The notes under the pieces were generated by a model. The model did no database searches. It was given only the letters and a program-made list of their open reading frames with translations, and was not told where the DNA came from. From the NCBI GenBank assembly GCA_944390825.1, contig CALXRG010000009.1, positions 31,415 through 95,414 on the forward strand: 64,000 bases of DNA, in the 5' to 3' direction. The first letter of the stretch is position 1, and each line of letters begins with the position of its first letter. This stretch comes from an uncultured Akkermansia sp. Lineage in GTDB: Bacteria > Verrucomicrobiota > Verrucomicrobiia > Verrucomicrobiales > Akkermansiaceae. Positions 8,901-18,455 of the stretch are shown piece by piece. Both the position numbers and the translations under genes were made by a program.

Positions 8901-9836
8901 TCAGAACAGCAGTGTCTCGCCGTCCTCGGGGACGAGAAGGCGCTGCTGCAGGTGGTTCATCCCGACGAATAAGCGCAGATCCTTGCGGGTGAGGCGTGCA
9001 TGCGGCACATTGTCCATGTGGGAAGCTACTACGGTGGCGTTGGGGGCGTAGGCCAGCACCTTGCGAAGATCGTGCAGTCCCATGATGATGGGGGAGAAGC
9101 CGCGTAGGGTTGCTTCGGCGGCGTTGACCACGATGACCCCGGGCTGGAAGTTATGGATGGCGTCGGCCACATAGTCACACCATATCGTGTCACCCGCCAG
9201 ATACAGTGCCTTTTCCACGTCCGGATGGCGCATCACCACGCCACAGGCGTCGCCTCGCATCTGGTAGGCTTCATACAGACGGCCCCGTTCTCCGGGAGCG
9301 GCGTGCATACAGTCGACTTTGTAAAGTGTAACACCCTTGAAGTCGGTGCCGTTGAACCGGAGAATGCGAACGTCGTTGAATCCGCGGCTGCGGAGGGTGG
9401 CTGCATCTACCCCGTCTTGGGTGAAGATGGGCATATCCTTTGGCAAGACCGTGGCGGCGGCCTCATCGAAGTGATCGAAGTGCAGGTGGGTAGCGATCAC
9501 GGCGTCCACTTGGGTGATCTCGGAGATGGGAAGGGGCAGATCGTGGAAGGGGCTTCGCCGTGTTGGTTCGTAGGCGGCGGGTAGCCCGGGGACACTCTCC
9601 TTGTCGCCCAGCCACGGGTCGATCAGAAAACGCACCCCGCCGTAGGTTACGATAGCAGTCGCGCTGCGGATTTGCTGGAACGCGAAGCTGCCCAGCCGGA
9701 TTGGCGGTGCTGTGGTTTCGGGGTCTTGGACTGCCGGGGTGTCTTCCGGCGTGTCGCGGGGAAGATCCGGCTGCGGCAGATCATCTCTTTTCAGGCAGGG
9801 GGGTGCCTGGCGTTGCTGTATTTCGTTTTCTTTCAT
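8901..9836 (-). CDS. Metallo-beta-lactamase-fold hydrolase (UlaG-like)
   Basis: This 311-residue protein carries the metal-binding motif THLHFDHFDE near residue 118 and further ligands in AGDTIW and ASHMDN, the arrangement of UlaG/L-ascorbate-6-phosphate-lactonase-type hydrolases. The first ~45 residues are Pro/Gln/Asp-rich and extra to the fold. No signal peptide is seen, so it should be cytoplasmic. It lies 73 bp downstream of an ArsR regulator on the same strand; the A+T-rich gap (9837-9909) probably holds its own promoter or an operator. The substrate is unknown. Confidence 0.82.
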   Translation of the reverse strand: MKENEIQQRQAPPCLKRDDLPQPDLPRDTPEDTPAVQDPETTAPPIRLGSFAFQQIRSATAIVTYGGVRFLIDPWLGDKESVPGLPAAYEPTRRSPFHDLPLPISEITQVDAVIATHLHFDHFDEAAATVLPKDMPIFTQDGVDAATLRSRGFNDVRILRFNGTDFKGVTLYKVDCMHAAPGERGRLYEAYQMRGDACGVVMRHPDVEKALYLAGDTIWCDYVADAIHNFQPGVIVVNAAEATLRGFSPIIMGLHDLRKVLAYAPNATVVASHMDNVPHARLTRKDLRLFVGMNHLQQRLLVPEDGETLLF

Positions 9837-9909
9837 AGTCGGTTTAATATATTATGGTTTAATAGAATAATGAAATGAAGGGGAGGGGCGTGCTTAGTCA
9901 CGAGCGCAG

Positions 9910-10269
9910 TCAGAGGTGAGTGAGCAGCTCCTCGAGCTTGGCTCGCAGGTCGAGCCGCACATCATCAGCGCGGGTGAGGTCGAACTGATCCCGGGCTTCC
10001 ATGCAGTCGATGAGCCAGGGGATGCAGGGGTAGCGGAGTTGGTAGAACACTTGCTTGCCTCGGCGTTCTGATTCAACCACTCCGCTGTGCTTAAGAACGT
10101 TCAGATGCTGGCTTACGGTGGAGAACTCTTCACGCGTTCCCGTGACGAAGTCCTGCACGCAGCACTCTCCGTGCTCGAGACGGCGGACGATCCAGAGGCG
10201 CGTGGGGTGGCCCAGTGACTTGAAGACATCCGCCAGGTGTTGCAGGGATTTGGTGGCTTCGTTGGACAT
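9910..10269 (-). CDS. ArsR-family winged-helix transcriptional regulator
   Basis: The protein has 119 residues from the ATG at 10269. The winged-helix core is LADVFKSLGHPTRLWIVRRL, then TVSQHLNVLKHSGVVESERR (recognition helix) and a beta-hairpin GKQVFYQLRY. At the position of the metal-sensing motif ELCVCDL it has ECCVQDF, two adjacent cysteines, so thiol or metal sensing is possible but not proven. Its promoter is followed by a TTATTT/AAATAA arrangement (about 10272-10298) that could be its operator. It probably controls itself and the metallo-hydrolase downstream. Confidence 0.86.
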   Translation of the reverse strand: MSNEATKSLQHLADVFKSLGHPTRLWIVRRLEHGECCVQDFVTGTREEFSTVSQHLNVLKHSGVVESERRGKQVFYQLRYPCIPWLIDCMEARDQFDLTRADDVRLDLRAKLEELLTHL

Positions 10270-10304
10270 CGTTTTATTTAAGAAAAAGATGAAATAATAA
10301 GGCG

Positions 10305-10332
10305 AGTATAGCAAAGCGCGGGTTGAAGTCAA
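10305..10332 (-). promoter_or_regulatory. promoter of the ArsR gene
   Basis: On the minus strand TTGACT (10327-10332), 16 bp, TATACT (10305-10310). Leader of about 30 nt. Confidence 0.65.
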
Positions 10333-10410
10333 GAGTGAAGATCGTTTTTTTGCTGACGAGGCTGGAAATGGTGCGGCATGGGGGGGGTGCTTTCCGGGGG
10401 TGGGGCCGGT

Positions 10411-10448
10411 GGAAAAAGAAGGGGAGGCGCCCCGGCGGGGCGCCTCCC
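10411..10448 (-). terminator. Rho-independent terminator of the RND operon
   Basis: A perfect 12-bp GC stem (10422-10433 with 10437-10448, 3-nt loop) is followed on the minus strand by CTTCTTTTTCC, 30 nt after the pump stop codon. Confidence 0.88.
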
Positions 10449-10477
10449 TGGGTTGCGGTTGGTGGATAGGGGGGGGC

Positions 10478-13400
10478 TTAGTCTTGTTTGACGGTGGCTT
10501 CTTCCTCCTCGGCTTCAAGCCGCTTGTAGGCGTAGACTTCGTCCGGGTCGTCGCCGTGGTGGGCTTTCTTGATCTTGGAGCGGAAGAGCTTCATGATGAA
10601 GACGAAGGCGCAGGGGATGAAGAAGATGCCGATGCCGGTGGCGATGGTCATGCCGATGACGACGACGACGCCAATGGAGTTGCGGGCGAGGGCGCCGGAG
10701 CCTTCTGCGGTCATCAGCGGGACGCAGCCGAGGATGAAGGCGAAGGAGGTCATGAGAATCGGGCGCAGTCGCATGCGGGCGGCTGCTACGGCGGCGTCTA
10801 CGACGCTCATGCCGCGTTCCATTTGCAGAACGGCGAACTCGACAATCAGAATCGCGTTCTTGGCGGCGAGGCCGACGAGCATGACGAGGCCAATCTGGGC
10901 GTAGAGGTTCAGGTCCATGTGGAAGAGGGCCAGGCCTGCAAAGGCTCCCAGTACGGCGATGGGTACGGTCATGAAGATGGCCAGCGGCAGGGTCCATTTC
11001 TCATACAGGGCGGCCATGATGAGGAAGGAGAAGACGCCGGAGAGCAGGAAGATGGAGCCGAGGCCGAGGCCGTCCTGGACTTTCTTTTCCTGGAAGCTCA
11101 TGTCGGCGTAGCCATAGCCGAATTTGGTGGTGTCGGCGGTTTCCATGAAGATGCGCTCGGCGGCTTCCATGGCTTGCGCGGAGGAGTAGCCTTCTGCCGG
11201 GGTGATGCTGATCTTGGCGGCGTTGTAGCCCTGGTGGTGGTAGACGAATTCGGTGTCGGCGATGTCTTTGATGGTGACCAGGGCACTCAGCGGTACGTTT
11301 TCACCTTTGGCGTTGGTGATGTAGAAGTTGGCGATCTGGTCAGTGTTGACGCGGTTTTGGCCGGCGGCTTGCAGGTAGACTTGCCACTGCTGGCCGAATT
11401 CGCTGTAGTAGTTGACGAAGCTGGAGCCGTTGAAGCACTGCAGCAGGGAGTTGGCGGCGGAGTAGTCGACGCCTTGGGCCAGGCATTTGTCTTTGTCGAT
11501 GGTGAGGCTCTTCTGCGGTACTTGCGGCAGCATCATGTCGGAGGCGTTGCCGATGGCCGGGTCTTTCTTGAAGGCGGTTTCGAGGCGCTGGACTTCCTGG
11601 TAGAGGGCTTGCACGCCGTCGCCGGCGGTGTCCTGGACGATGAAGGCGATGTCGTTGCCGGTGCCGACGTCGGGGATGGCGGGCGGGCCGACGATGAAGG
11701 AGATGCCGTCGACGCCGCTGTTAGCCATGGCGATGTTGAGGCGCGCCAGGATGTCTTTGGCGGAGGGGGTTTTGCCGTTCTCCATGACGGGGCGTTCTTT
11801 GTAGGGCTTCAGGGAGATGAAGTAGGTCAGGGCGTTGGTGGTTTGCACGCCGATGACGACGTTCATGCCCATGACGCAGGTGACGACGTCCACGGAGCTG
11901 TCCTGCATGAGCAGGTTTTCGACGGTGACGGTTTGCTCTTTGAGGCGCTGCAGGGAGACGCCCGGTTTCATGATGACGCCGCAGAGCAGGAAGCCCTGGT
12001 CTTCATCCGGCAGGAAGCCGTCGGGTACTTTTTCGGCGGTGGGGATGATCAGGCAGCTGATGCCGATGAGCACCGGGATGGAGAGGTAGAGGCGCCGGCA
12101 GAGGAAGCCGCACATGGCGGCGTAGGTGCCGGCTACCCAGTCGTAGCATTTGTTGAAGAGGTTGTAGAAGGGGGTGAAGATGGATTTGTGCTCCGATTTC
12201 GGTTTGAGCATGAGCGCACAGAGTGCGGGGGAGAGGGTTAGTGCGTTGAAGGCGGAGATGAGCATCGAGACGGCGATGGTCACGGCAAATTGCTGGAACA
12301 GGGTGCCGGTGATGCCCGGGAGCAGCACGGAGGGAAGGAAGACGGCGGCGAGGACGAGGGCAATGGCGATGACCGGGCCGCTCACTTCTTTCATGGCGGC
12401 GAAGGTGGCTTGCCGCGGGTTCATGCCGCGCTCGAGGTGCGATTCTACGGCTTCTACAACCACGATGGCGTCGTCCACCACGAGGCCAATGGCCAGCACC
12501 ATGCCCAGTAGGCAGATGGTGTTGAGCGAGAAGCCGAGGATGGGGAAGAAGCAGAAGGTGGTGACCAGGGATACCGGGACGGCGATGAGCGGGATGAGGG
12601 TGGTCCGGAAGCCTTGCAGGAAGGCGAATACGACGATGGCGACGAGGACCAGGGCTTCGATGAGGGTGTGTTTGATTTCTTCAATGGAGTCACTCACGGT
12701 GGTGGTGGTGTCCAGGGAGATGAAGCCCCGCATGCCTTCGGGCATGACGGCTTCTTTCTCGGCGAAGAGTTTGCGCAGGCGCTCGGCGGTGGCGATGGCG
12801 TTCGCGTCCGCAGACTGGTAGATGGCCATGGCGACGGCGGGTGTGCCGTTGATGCGGCCGGAGAGGGAGTAGGATTGCGAGCCCAGTTCGATGTCGGCGA
12901 TGTCGCCGAGTTTGACGGCTTGGGTGCCGCTTTGCTGGACGATGATGTCTTTGAACTCATCGATGCTGGTCAGGCGGCCTTTGTTGCGGATGGTGTAGGT
13001 GAATTCCTGGCCATCGGGCATGGGTTCGGCGCCGACGGAGCCGCCGGGGTTGATGGTGTTTTGGGTGTTGACGGCGTTGTAGACCTGGTCGACAGAGATG
13101 CCTTTCTGGGCCATTTTCTTGGAGTCCAGCCAGATGCGGACGGCGTAGCGCGCGCCGAATACCATGACGTCACCGACGCCTTCGACGCGCTTGATGGGAT
13201 CCACCAGGTTGATGTAGGCGTAGCCGGTGAGGTCGATGATGTCAAAGAAGTTTTGCGGCGAGTCCAGGGCGTAGAGCATCATGGGCAGGCCGGAGTTCTG
13301 CTTGAGGGTGACGCCCATGGCCGACACGACGCTGGGCAGCTGGGCGGTGGCCTGCTGGTAGCGCATGTTGGTGAGCTGCTGGTCGGTGTTCGGATCGGTG

Positions 13401-13690
13401 CCGGGTTCGAAGTAGACCGAGATGGAGCAGGAGCCGTTGTTGGAGGAGGTGGAGGTCATGTAGTCCATCTTCTGCAGGCCGGAGAGCTGCAGCTCGACCG
13501 GGTTGGCGACGGAGTCTGCTACTTCGGTGGCGTTGGCTCCCGGGTAGGAGGCGCTCAGGGATATCTGCACCGGGGCGATGTCCGGGTACAGGGAGATGGG
13601 GAGCCCGGCCATGCAGATGATGCCCAGTAGGGTGGTGACGATGGCGATGACACCGGCTATGATGGGGTGTTTGATGAAGAATGGGGACAT
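10478..13690 (-). CDS. RND multidrug efflux pump, HAE1/AcrB type
   Basis: This 1070-residue protein has the standard length and order of an AcrB-type transporter: TM1 near residues 9-29, a porter domain, TM2-6 with the proton-relay pair in [12 protein letters not shown], a second porter domain, and TM8-12 with [14 protein letters not shown]. It would export hydrophobic compounds from the periplasm or membrane by proton antiport. It starts 21 bp after the two-module fusion protein at 13712-16828, its obvious partner. No TolC-type outer-membrane factor is encoded in the operon. The last ~30 residues are a charged cytoplasmic tail. Confidence 0.95.
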   Translation of the reverse strand: MSPFFIKHPIIAGVIAIVTTLLGIICMAGLPISLYPDIAPVQISLSASYPGANATEVADSVANPVELQLSGLQKMDYMTSTSSNNGSCSISVYFEPGTDPNTDQQLTNMRYQQATAQLPSVVSAMGVTLKQNSGLPMMLYALDSPQNFFDIIDLTGYAYINLVDPIKRVEGVGDVMVFGARYAVRIWLDSKKMAQKGISVDQVYNAVNTQNTINPGGSVGAEPMPDGQEFTYTIRNKGRLTSIDEFKDIIVQQSGTQAVKLGDIADIELGSQSYSLSGRINGTPAVAMAIYQSADANAIATAERLRKLFAEKEAVMPEGMRGFISLDTTTTVSDSIEEIKHTLIEALVLVAIVVFAFLQGFRTTLIPLIAVPVSLVTTFCFFPILGFSLNTICLLGMVLAIGLVVDDAIVVVEAVESHLERGMNPRQATFAAMKEVSGPVIAIALVLAAVFLPSVLLPGITGTLFQQFAVTIAVSMLISAFNALTLSPALCALMLKPKSEHKSIFTPFYNLFNKCYDWVAGTYAAMCGFLCRRLYLSIPVLIGISCLIIPTAEKVPDGFLPDEDQGFLLCGVIMKPGVSLQRLKEQTVTVENLLMQDSSVDVVTCVMGMNVVIGVQTTNALTYFISLKPYKERPVMENGKTPSAKDILARLNIAMANSGVDGISFIVGPPAIPDVGTGNDIAFIVQDTAGDGVQALYQEVQRLETAFKKDPAIGNASDMMLPQVPQKSLTIDKDKCLAQGVDYSAANSLLQCFNGSSFVNYYSEFGQQWQVYLQAAGQNRVNTDQIANFYITNAKGENVPLSALVTIKDIADTEFVYHHQGYNAAKISITPAEGYSSAQAMEAAERIFMETADTTKFGYGYADMSFQEKKVQDGLGLGSIFLLSGVFSFLIMAALYEKWTLPLAIFMTVPIAVLGAFAGLALFHMDLNLYAQIGLVMLVGLAAKNAILIVEFAVLQMERGMSVVDAAVAAARMRLRPILMTSFAFILGCVPLMTAEGSGALARNSIGVVVVIGMTIATGIGIFFIPCAFVFIMKLFRSKIKKAHHGDDPDEVYAYKRLEAEEEEATVKQD

Positions 13691-13711
13691 AGTGGTAAGG
13701 GCTGTGTGTTA

Positions 13712-16700
13712 TCAGTTTTGCTCGGGTTGCGCGGCGCTGGTGGTATCGGGTTGCGCGGCGCTGCTGGCAGGCTGTGCTGAGTTGCTGGCAGGCTGCTCTG
13801 CGCTGCTGGCAGGCTGCGTTCCGCCGCCGGATGGCGGGGGTACCGGGGCGTTCCGCGTGACGTCGGCTGTGACCGAGGGAACGACGGTTTGCGGGGCGGT
13901 ATACTGGAAGTCGATGGGGGTCAGGGTGTTGACCGGGGCTCCTGCTGCCTGGTTGGCGGCGTAGGTCTGGGAGGCTGCCATGAGGGAGCCTTCGGCGACG
14001 ACGCGGGCTTTGCTGATGTCGGCGATGCCTTCTTTCTTGAGCATCATTTCCATCAGGTCTTTGTTGCCCTGGGCCTGGGCGATGAGGTCAAGCTCGTCTT
14101 TGGCGTCGGCGTCGCGCAGGACCAGTTCGCGGTAGTTGCTGGCGTTGCGGCGTTTGAGCAGCAGCTCGCCCCAGTCTTTGACGCCTGCCTGGGCGGGTTC
14201 GCCGTCCGGCAGGGCTTTGCCTTCCTCTTTTTCAACCAGTTCGCGGAAGCTCGAAGCGCCCTCTCTCTTGAGCAACAGCTCGCCCCAGTCTTTCACACCG
14301 GCTTGCCCGAGTACCATGGCTTCGGTGGAGGGGGCATCCGCCACGGCGCACATGAGGGCGCCTGTGGTGGTGCGGTTGACGTCGATGATGCGCATGGGCT
14401 GGACGATTTCCTTGCCGTCCGGTCCTTTCACGGGGATGTTAACCAGACCTCCCAGGGTGACGGGCAGCATGACGGGAGCGTTGTTTTCGTTCAGCAGGAC
14501 TACGACGTTTTGCCCATTGCCGAACATCGGGGCTCGCGCCGGCACAAGGTAGGCGCCTTTTTGTTTCTTGAGCCCGGCGCGTACACGTACCGGTAAGCCG
14601 GAGCGCAGACCGCCGTCCACGTCGTCCACCTGGCCGATGACCTTGAGGGTGCCGGTGGATTCGTTGATGGAGTTATCGGCGGTGACGATTTCGCCGCGGG
14701 CCGGGTAGATCGAGCCGTCCTCCAGCACGATGGTGAAGGCATCCTGGCGGGCATTGGTGCCGGCTTTGTTGTTTCTCTTGCTCTTGATGGCCTGGGTGAG
14801 ACCGTCCAGCGCGTCGGCTCCGGAGATTTCAAAGTCAACGCGCATGGGATTGACGGAGGAGATGGTGACAAGCGGTTGCGTCTGCCCGTCGCTGACGAGT
14901 TCGCCCTTGGAGACGGTGTGAATGCCGACCCGCCCGTCAAACGGCGCGACGATGGTGGTGTAGCTCAGGTTGATTTCGGCCTGGCGGACGGCGGCTTCCA
15001 TTTGCTTGACGGTCGCTTGGGCTTTCAGCAGGGAGGCTTCGCCGGTTTTGAGGTTTGTCTTGGCGTCGGTGATGGTCTTGTCCGAGACGGCGCCGGGGGA
15101 TTTCTTCTGCAGCTCATCGTAGCGGTTGACGTCCAGTTGGTATTTCTGGACCTGCGCTTCACATTGTTTGACGCTGGCTTTGGCGGCGGCGAGGTTGGCC
15201 CGGGCGTTTTCCAGAGCGGCCTGGTAGGGGGCCGGGTCAATGGTGTAGAGAACGTCGCCTTTCTTGACGAGGCTGCCGTCTTCAAAGTTCTGGCTCAGGA
15301 TGAAGCCGTTCACCCTCGGGCGGATGCCGGTTTCGTTGATGCCGCGCACGGTGCCGAACCATTCGCCTTCCTCGGCGACGTCCTGTTGCAGGAGGGGAGC
15401 GACCTTTACCGGGAAGGGCGGCAGGGTGGGTGTGAGCGTGGCCGGATCAACGGGGGGCTTGGCCTCGCCCGCTTTTTCAGCCTTGGCTTGGGCGATGGCG
15501 GCCTGGAGAGCCGGCGGCAGGGTCGGCTGGAAGGTGTAAGGAGCGGTTTTGATGGTCCTGGGTTGTTCCCCCTTGGCGAGACGGCTGTTGGCCGAGGAGA
15601 TGTTGACGGCGGTCACCGCGTTGTCTGCATCGGCGACAACAGGAACCTCCTGCGCATTGTCGTAGCCCAGATCGCGGAAGAAGTTCTTGAGCGATACGTT
15701 CTTGCTGCTCACGGCAACCATGTTTTGCTCAGAGCTGTAGCCGTTGGCTTCCGTGACGTTGACCTTGTAGGTGCCCTGAACCTCAACGGGTACCATGTGC
15801 GGGGTGCCGTCTTTCGCTACGACGAGAATAAAGCTTTGGCGCATGACCTTGCGGATGGCGACGGGCGGAACCAGCAGGGCTTCACGCTCGTTGAGCGCGA
15901 TGCGGACGCGCACCGACATGCCGGCGCGCAGCAGGCCGTTGGGGTTGTCGATTTCACCTTGGATGTCCATCAGGCCGCTGTCGGAGATTTTGCTCTCCAT
16001 GGCGACAATCTCGCCTTTGAGCGGGTAGATGTCGCCGTTGTCCAGAATCAGTTCAAACTGCTGGGCTTTGACCGGGCCCTTGGCCGCGCGCTCGGCTTCG
16101 CGCCGGAAGGCTTGGATGAGGTTTTCACTGTTGACGGAGAAGCGCACGAGCATCGGGGAGAGCGATGTCATGTTCGCCAGCAGGGTGGAGGGCGAAACGA
16201 GGTCGCCCTGGAAGGCCTGCGCGGCACCGACAATGCCGTCGTACGGAGCCTTGACCTGGCAGTAGTCGAGGTCAATCTGGGCGGTTTTGACGGCGGCTTC
16301 CTGCTGGGCTATCTGGGCTTTGGCGGCTTCGACATTGGCGAGTGCCGCGGCGTTGTTCTGGCGGGCGTCATCGAGCTCTTTGCCGGAGACGGCGCTGGTT
16401 TTGATCAGTTGCTCGTAGCGTTTGAGATCGAGCTGGGTTTTTTCCAGTGAGGCTTCGGCGGAAGCCAGGTTGGCTTTGGCGGCTTCGAGGTTCGCTTTGG
16501 CCTGATCCAGTGAGGCTTGGAACAGAACGGGGTCAATGCGGAACAGAATGTCGTCCTTTTTGACGATTTGACCGTCCTTGTAGCACTGCTCCATGAGGAA
16601 GCCCGAGACGCGCGGCCGGATGTCCGTGTCTTCATAGCCGCGGACGTAGCCGAACCATTCGCCGGTGTCCTGGACGGTCTGGACGACGATGGGGAAGGTT

Positions 16701-16828
16701 TTGATGGCGGGAATGGTTCCCTGCTGCTTGGCTTGCGCCTGTTGCTCCTGCTCCTGGTTGCAGGAGACTTGGACGGCGCCGATGGCGCAGCATCCTAACG
16801 CTAGGGTGATTAGTGTTTGCCTCTTCAT
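13712..16828 (-). CDS. Membrane fusion protein with two complete tandem HlyD/AcrA-type modules
   Basis: The protein has 1038 residues from the ATG at 16828; a TTG 12 nt upstream also keeps frame but is less likely. A normal AcrA-type adaptor has about 400. Here two full modules follow each other: residues about 40-380 (GEWFGYVRG ... IRPRVSGFL ... VKAPYDGIVGAA) and about 470-830 (GEWFGTVRG ... IRPRVNGFIL ... VAPFDGRVG), each with lipoyl halves, an Ala-rich coiled-coil hairpin and beta-barrel. A Pro/Ala linker separates them. The N-terminus looks like a lipoprotein signal, with Cys23 or an earlier Cys as lipid site, although the lipobox is imperfect. The C-terminal extension contains a near-repeated 24-residue motif and ends in a Gln-Pro-Ala-Ser-rich tail. 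It precedes the RND pump by 21 bp. Confidence 0.93.
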   Translation of the reverse strand: MKRQTLITLALGCCAIGAVQVSCNQEQEQQAQAKQQGTIPAIKTFPIVVQTVQDTGEWFGYVRGYEDTDIRPRVSGFLMEQCYKDGQIVKKDDILFRIDPVLFQASLDQAKANLEAAKANLASAEASLEKTQLDLKRYEQLIKTSAVSGKELDDARQNNAAALANVEAAKAQIAQQEAAVKTAQIDLDYCQVKAPYDGIVGAAQAFQGDLVSPSTLLANMTSLSPMLVRFSVNSENLIQAFRREAERAAKGPVKAQQFELILDNGDIYPLKGEIVAMESKISDSGLMDIQGEIDNPNGLLRAGMSVRVRIALNEREALLVPPVAIRKVMRQSFILVVAKDGTPHMVPVEVQGTYKVNVTEANGYSSEQNMVAVSSKNVSLKNFFRDLGYDNAQEVPVVADADNAVTAVNISSANSRLAKGEQPRTIKTAPYTFQPTLPPALQAAIAQAKAEKAGEAKPPVDPATLTPTLPPFPVKVAPLLQQDVAEEGEWFGTVRGINETGIRPRVNGFILSQNFEDGSLVKKGDVLYTIDPAPYQAALENARANLAAAKASVKQCEAQVQKYQLDVNRYDELQKKSPGAVSDKTITDAKTNLKTGEASLLKAQATVKQMEAAVRQAEINLSYTTIVAPFDGRVGIHTVSKGELVSDGQTQPLVTISSVNPMRVDFEISGADALDGLTQAIKSKRNNKAGTNARQDAFTIVLEDGSIYPARGEIVTADNSINESTGTLKVIGQVDDVDGGLRSGLPVRVRAGLKKQKGAYLVPARAPMFGNGQNVVVLLNENNAPVMLPVTLGGLVNIPVKGPDGKEIVQPMRIIDVNRTTTGALMCAVADAPSTEAMVLGQAGVKDWGELLLKREGASSFRELVEKEEGKALPDGEPAQAGVKDWGELLLKRRNASNYRELVLRDADAKDELDLIAQAQGNKDLMEMMLKKEGIADISKARVVAEGSLMAASQTYAANQAAGAPVNTLTPIDFQYTAPQTVVPSVTADVTRNAPVPPPSGGGTQPASSAEQPASNSAQPASSAAQPDTTSAAQPEQN
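14120..14305 (-). repeat. Internal 24-codon duplication in the fusion protein gene
   Basis: The motif QAGVKDWGELLLKR-x2-AS-x2-RELV is encoded at 14234-14305 and again at 14120-14191, with clear DNA similarity. A weaker third copy (KDLMEMMLKKEGIADIS) follows. Confidence 0.8.
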
Positions 16829-16857
16829 AAATGGTGTCAAAAACGGTTGTTGCGGGG

Positions 16858-17586
16858 TTAATCCATGGATGCGACGACTTTGAGGATGATGAGTATCGCG
16901 GCGATGACGATGAACAGCGTGGTGCAGCCGCAGGATTGGGTCCGCTCGGGCTGTTGCGCCGGTCCTGTGCTGCTGCCCGCGGGTTCCGGGGGAAGAGGGG
17001 CGGCGGCGCTGTCGGTTGCTTTTGCTTTTTTCAGGCCGAGGAATTCCAATAGGGAGCCGATGCTGTCAACGGATTGCTGGGCCTGGCGGATTCTTTCTCT
17101 GCGCTGTTCTTCTGCTTCCTGTTCGGCCCGGCGCTGTTCGCGCTGGCGTTGCAGGATTTCGGCCCGGCGCCGCGCTGCCTGTTCATCTGGTGTGGCGGTG
17201 GGGGCTGATGGCGCGGGAAAGCCGGGCAGTGAAGCGTTCCCAGCTGCCGGAGATGGGATGGGCGGCGGAGGTGGGGAGGTGTGCCTGCCGGTTGTGTGTG
17301 GTGTGTCCCACGAGGAGTGGAGATTGCCTTGCCCCGAGGGCTCCGGGAATGCTGCGACGGACGGGAGTGTGCCGGCGGCGCCGGGGGCTTCGGGAAGGGT
17401 GAGGTCAAACTCCATGGGCTTGGAGGAGAGTGAGTGCTCGGTGCTGGCAAATTGCCTTGCGCGCTCGTTTTGCTCCTCGACCATGGTGTTGAGTTTCCGC
17501 AGCAGTTCCTGCGACATCTCATCCAGAGCTTGTCGCTGGGGCTCTGTTGAGACGGGTGGATACTCGGCTGGTTCCGTGGCGGACAT
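16858..17586 (-). CDS. Tail-anchored coiled-coil protein of unknown function
   Basis: This 242-residue protein is not recognised. It has a polar helical N-terminus (about 1-55), a Pro/Ser/Ala-rich middle (70-130), a highly charged Arg/Glu/Gln helix with heptad character (about 135-175), and a C-terminal hydrophobic segment TLFIVIAAILIILKVVA that would anchor it with the bulk in the cytoplasm. A Cys pair (CGC) precedes the anchor. It lies 12 bp after the DUF5069 gene and 29 bp before the fusion protein, so it belongs to the efflux operon. Confidence 0.7.
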   Translation of the reverse strand: MSATEPAEYPPVSTEPQRQALDEMSQELLRKLNTMVEEQNERARQFASTEHSLSSKPMEFDLTLPEAPGAAGTLPSVAAFPEPSGQGNLHSSWDTPHTTGRHTSPPPPPIPSPAAGNASLPGFPAPSAPTATPDEQAARRRAEILQRQREQRRAEQEAEEQRRERIRQAQQSVDSIGSLLEFLGLKKAKATDSAAAPLPPEPAGSSTGPAQQPERTQSCGCTTLFIVIAAILIILKVVASMD

Positions 17587-17598
17587 GACGTGGGGGGA

Positions 17599-18210
17599 TT
17601 AGTCGAAGTTCAGTTCCGTCTGAACGGGCTTGGCTCCGGCAGGTGCTTGGGTGGGGTGGGCGCTCTCGGTGTTTTCGGCGGCGTTGTCTTGTCTCATGGT
17701 ATTGAGAACGGAGGAGACTATTTTCTGCTTGTCTCCGCGGGCAAGCCAGACGACGTTGAGGAAGTCCGCAGGGTGGATGTTGCCGTGCTGCTTGAGGAAG
17801 TTGCGGTCCGCGGCATCGTAAAACATGATGGACGGCTCAAGCGTGCCGAAAAGTTTTGCTTCGGCTTTGCGGATGATGCGCGGCAGGTACTGAATTTCCT
17901 GGAATTCATCCAGCTCGGAGGGTAGTTCTGCTGCGGTGACGGGTTTGGCATTCCCGTGGATGCCGCGTTGCGTCGTCAGGAAGAACGCCCTGCGGGCGGA
18001 GGCGATCAGCAGAGAGGTGCTGGGTGAGGGTTCTCCGGTTGTGGCGTAGTCTGCTACGTAGGCGTACATTTCTTCCGGGCGGTACCCGATGGAGCTAAGG
18101 AACTCTACTTCCGAGGCTTCGAATATGGTGGCCGGTTGCAGGCGGGGATTTGTGTGAAAGCGCTCCACGGCTTCCCGGAAAATCCTCATGAACTGATCAT
18201 TCCATTCCAT
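17599..18210 (-). CDS. DUF5069-type protein, first gene of the efflux operon
   Basis: The protein has 203 residues from the ATG at 18210. The C-terminal half (ELDEFQEIQYLPRIIRKAEA ... DAADRNFLKQHGNIHPADFL) matches my memory of the DUF5069 pattern in Verrucomicrobiota; the N-terminal half (EVEFLSSIGYRPEEMYAYV) is also typical of those proteins. No catalytic motif or function is known to me. The start is fixed by a promoter whose -10 box ends 6 nt before this ATG; upstream in-frame codons would not be transcribed. Three further genes follow with gaps of 12, 29 and 21 bp. Confidence 0.7.
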   Translation of the reverse strand: MEWNDQFMRIFREAVERFHTNPRLQPATIFEASEVEFLSSIGYRPEEMYAYVADYATTGEPSPSTSLLIASARRAFFLTTQRGIHGNAKPVTAAELPSELDEFQEIQYLPRIIRKAEAKLFGTLEPSIMFYDAADRNFLKQHGNIHPADFLNVVWLARGDKQKIVSSVLNTMRQDNAAENTESAHPTQAPAGAKPVQTELNFD

Positions 18211-18216
18211 GCGCGG

Positions 18217-18245
18217 ATTATAGTGAGTCCTAGATTGCTTTGCAA
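18217..18245 (-). promoter_or_regulatory. promoter of the DUF5069-RND operon, leaderless
   Basis: On the minus strand TTGCAA (18240-18245), 17 bp, consensus TATAAT (18217-18222), then 6 nt to the ATG. Confidence 0.75.
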
Positions 18246-18455
18246 GCCGAAAAAGTCGCAGGCCTGCAATATGGGAATTTTTGTGTGTCATCTTGCAGGG
18301 GAAAGGGTGCTCCCAACACGGTGGAGGGTGAATCTGCCGACGGGGGGGGCACGCTTGCGGTTGCGGCCGGAGGATGTCGGGAGTTGCTGCCGGGAGTTGC
18401 TGCTGGGAATGGGCGCGTCGGCCGTTGCCGGTTACAGGAGCGGCTGTGGCAGCGG

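Noticed and set aside
10400..12241. 613-codon open frame on the plus strand opposite the RND pump
   Set aside because: Asp/Glu/Gly/Val-biased translation typical of antisense frames in GC-rich genes; the pump on the other strand is unmistakable.
14876..16450. 524-codon open frame antisense to the double adaptor
   Set aside because: Repetitive Gly/Asp/Val translation caused by the Ala/Lys-rich coiled-coil coding sequence.
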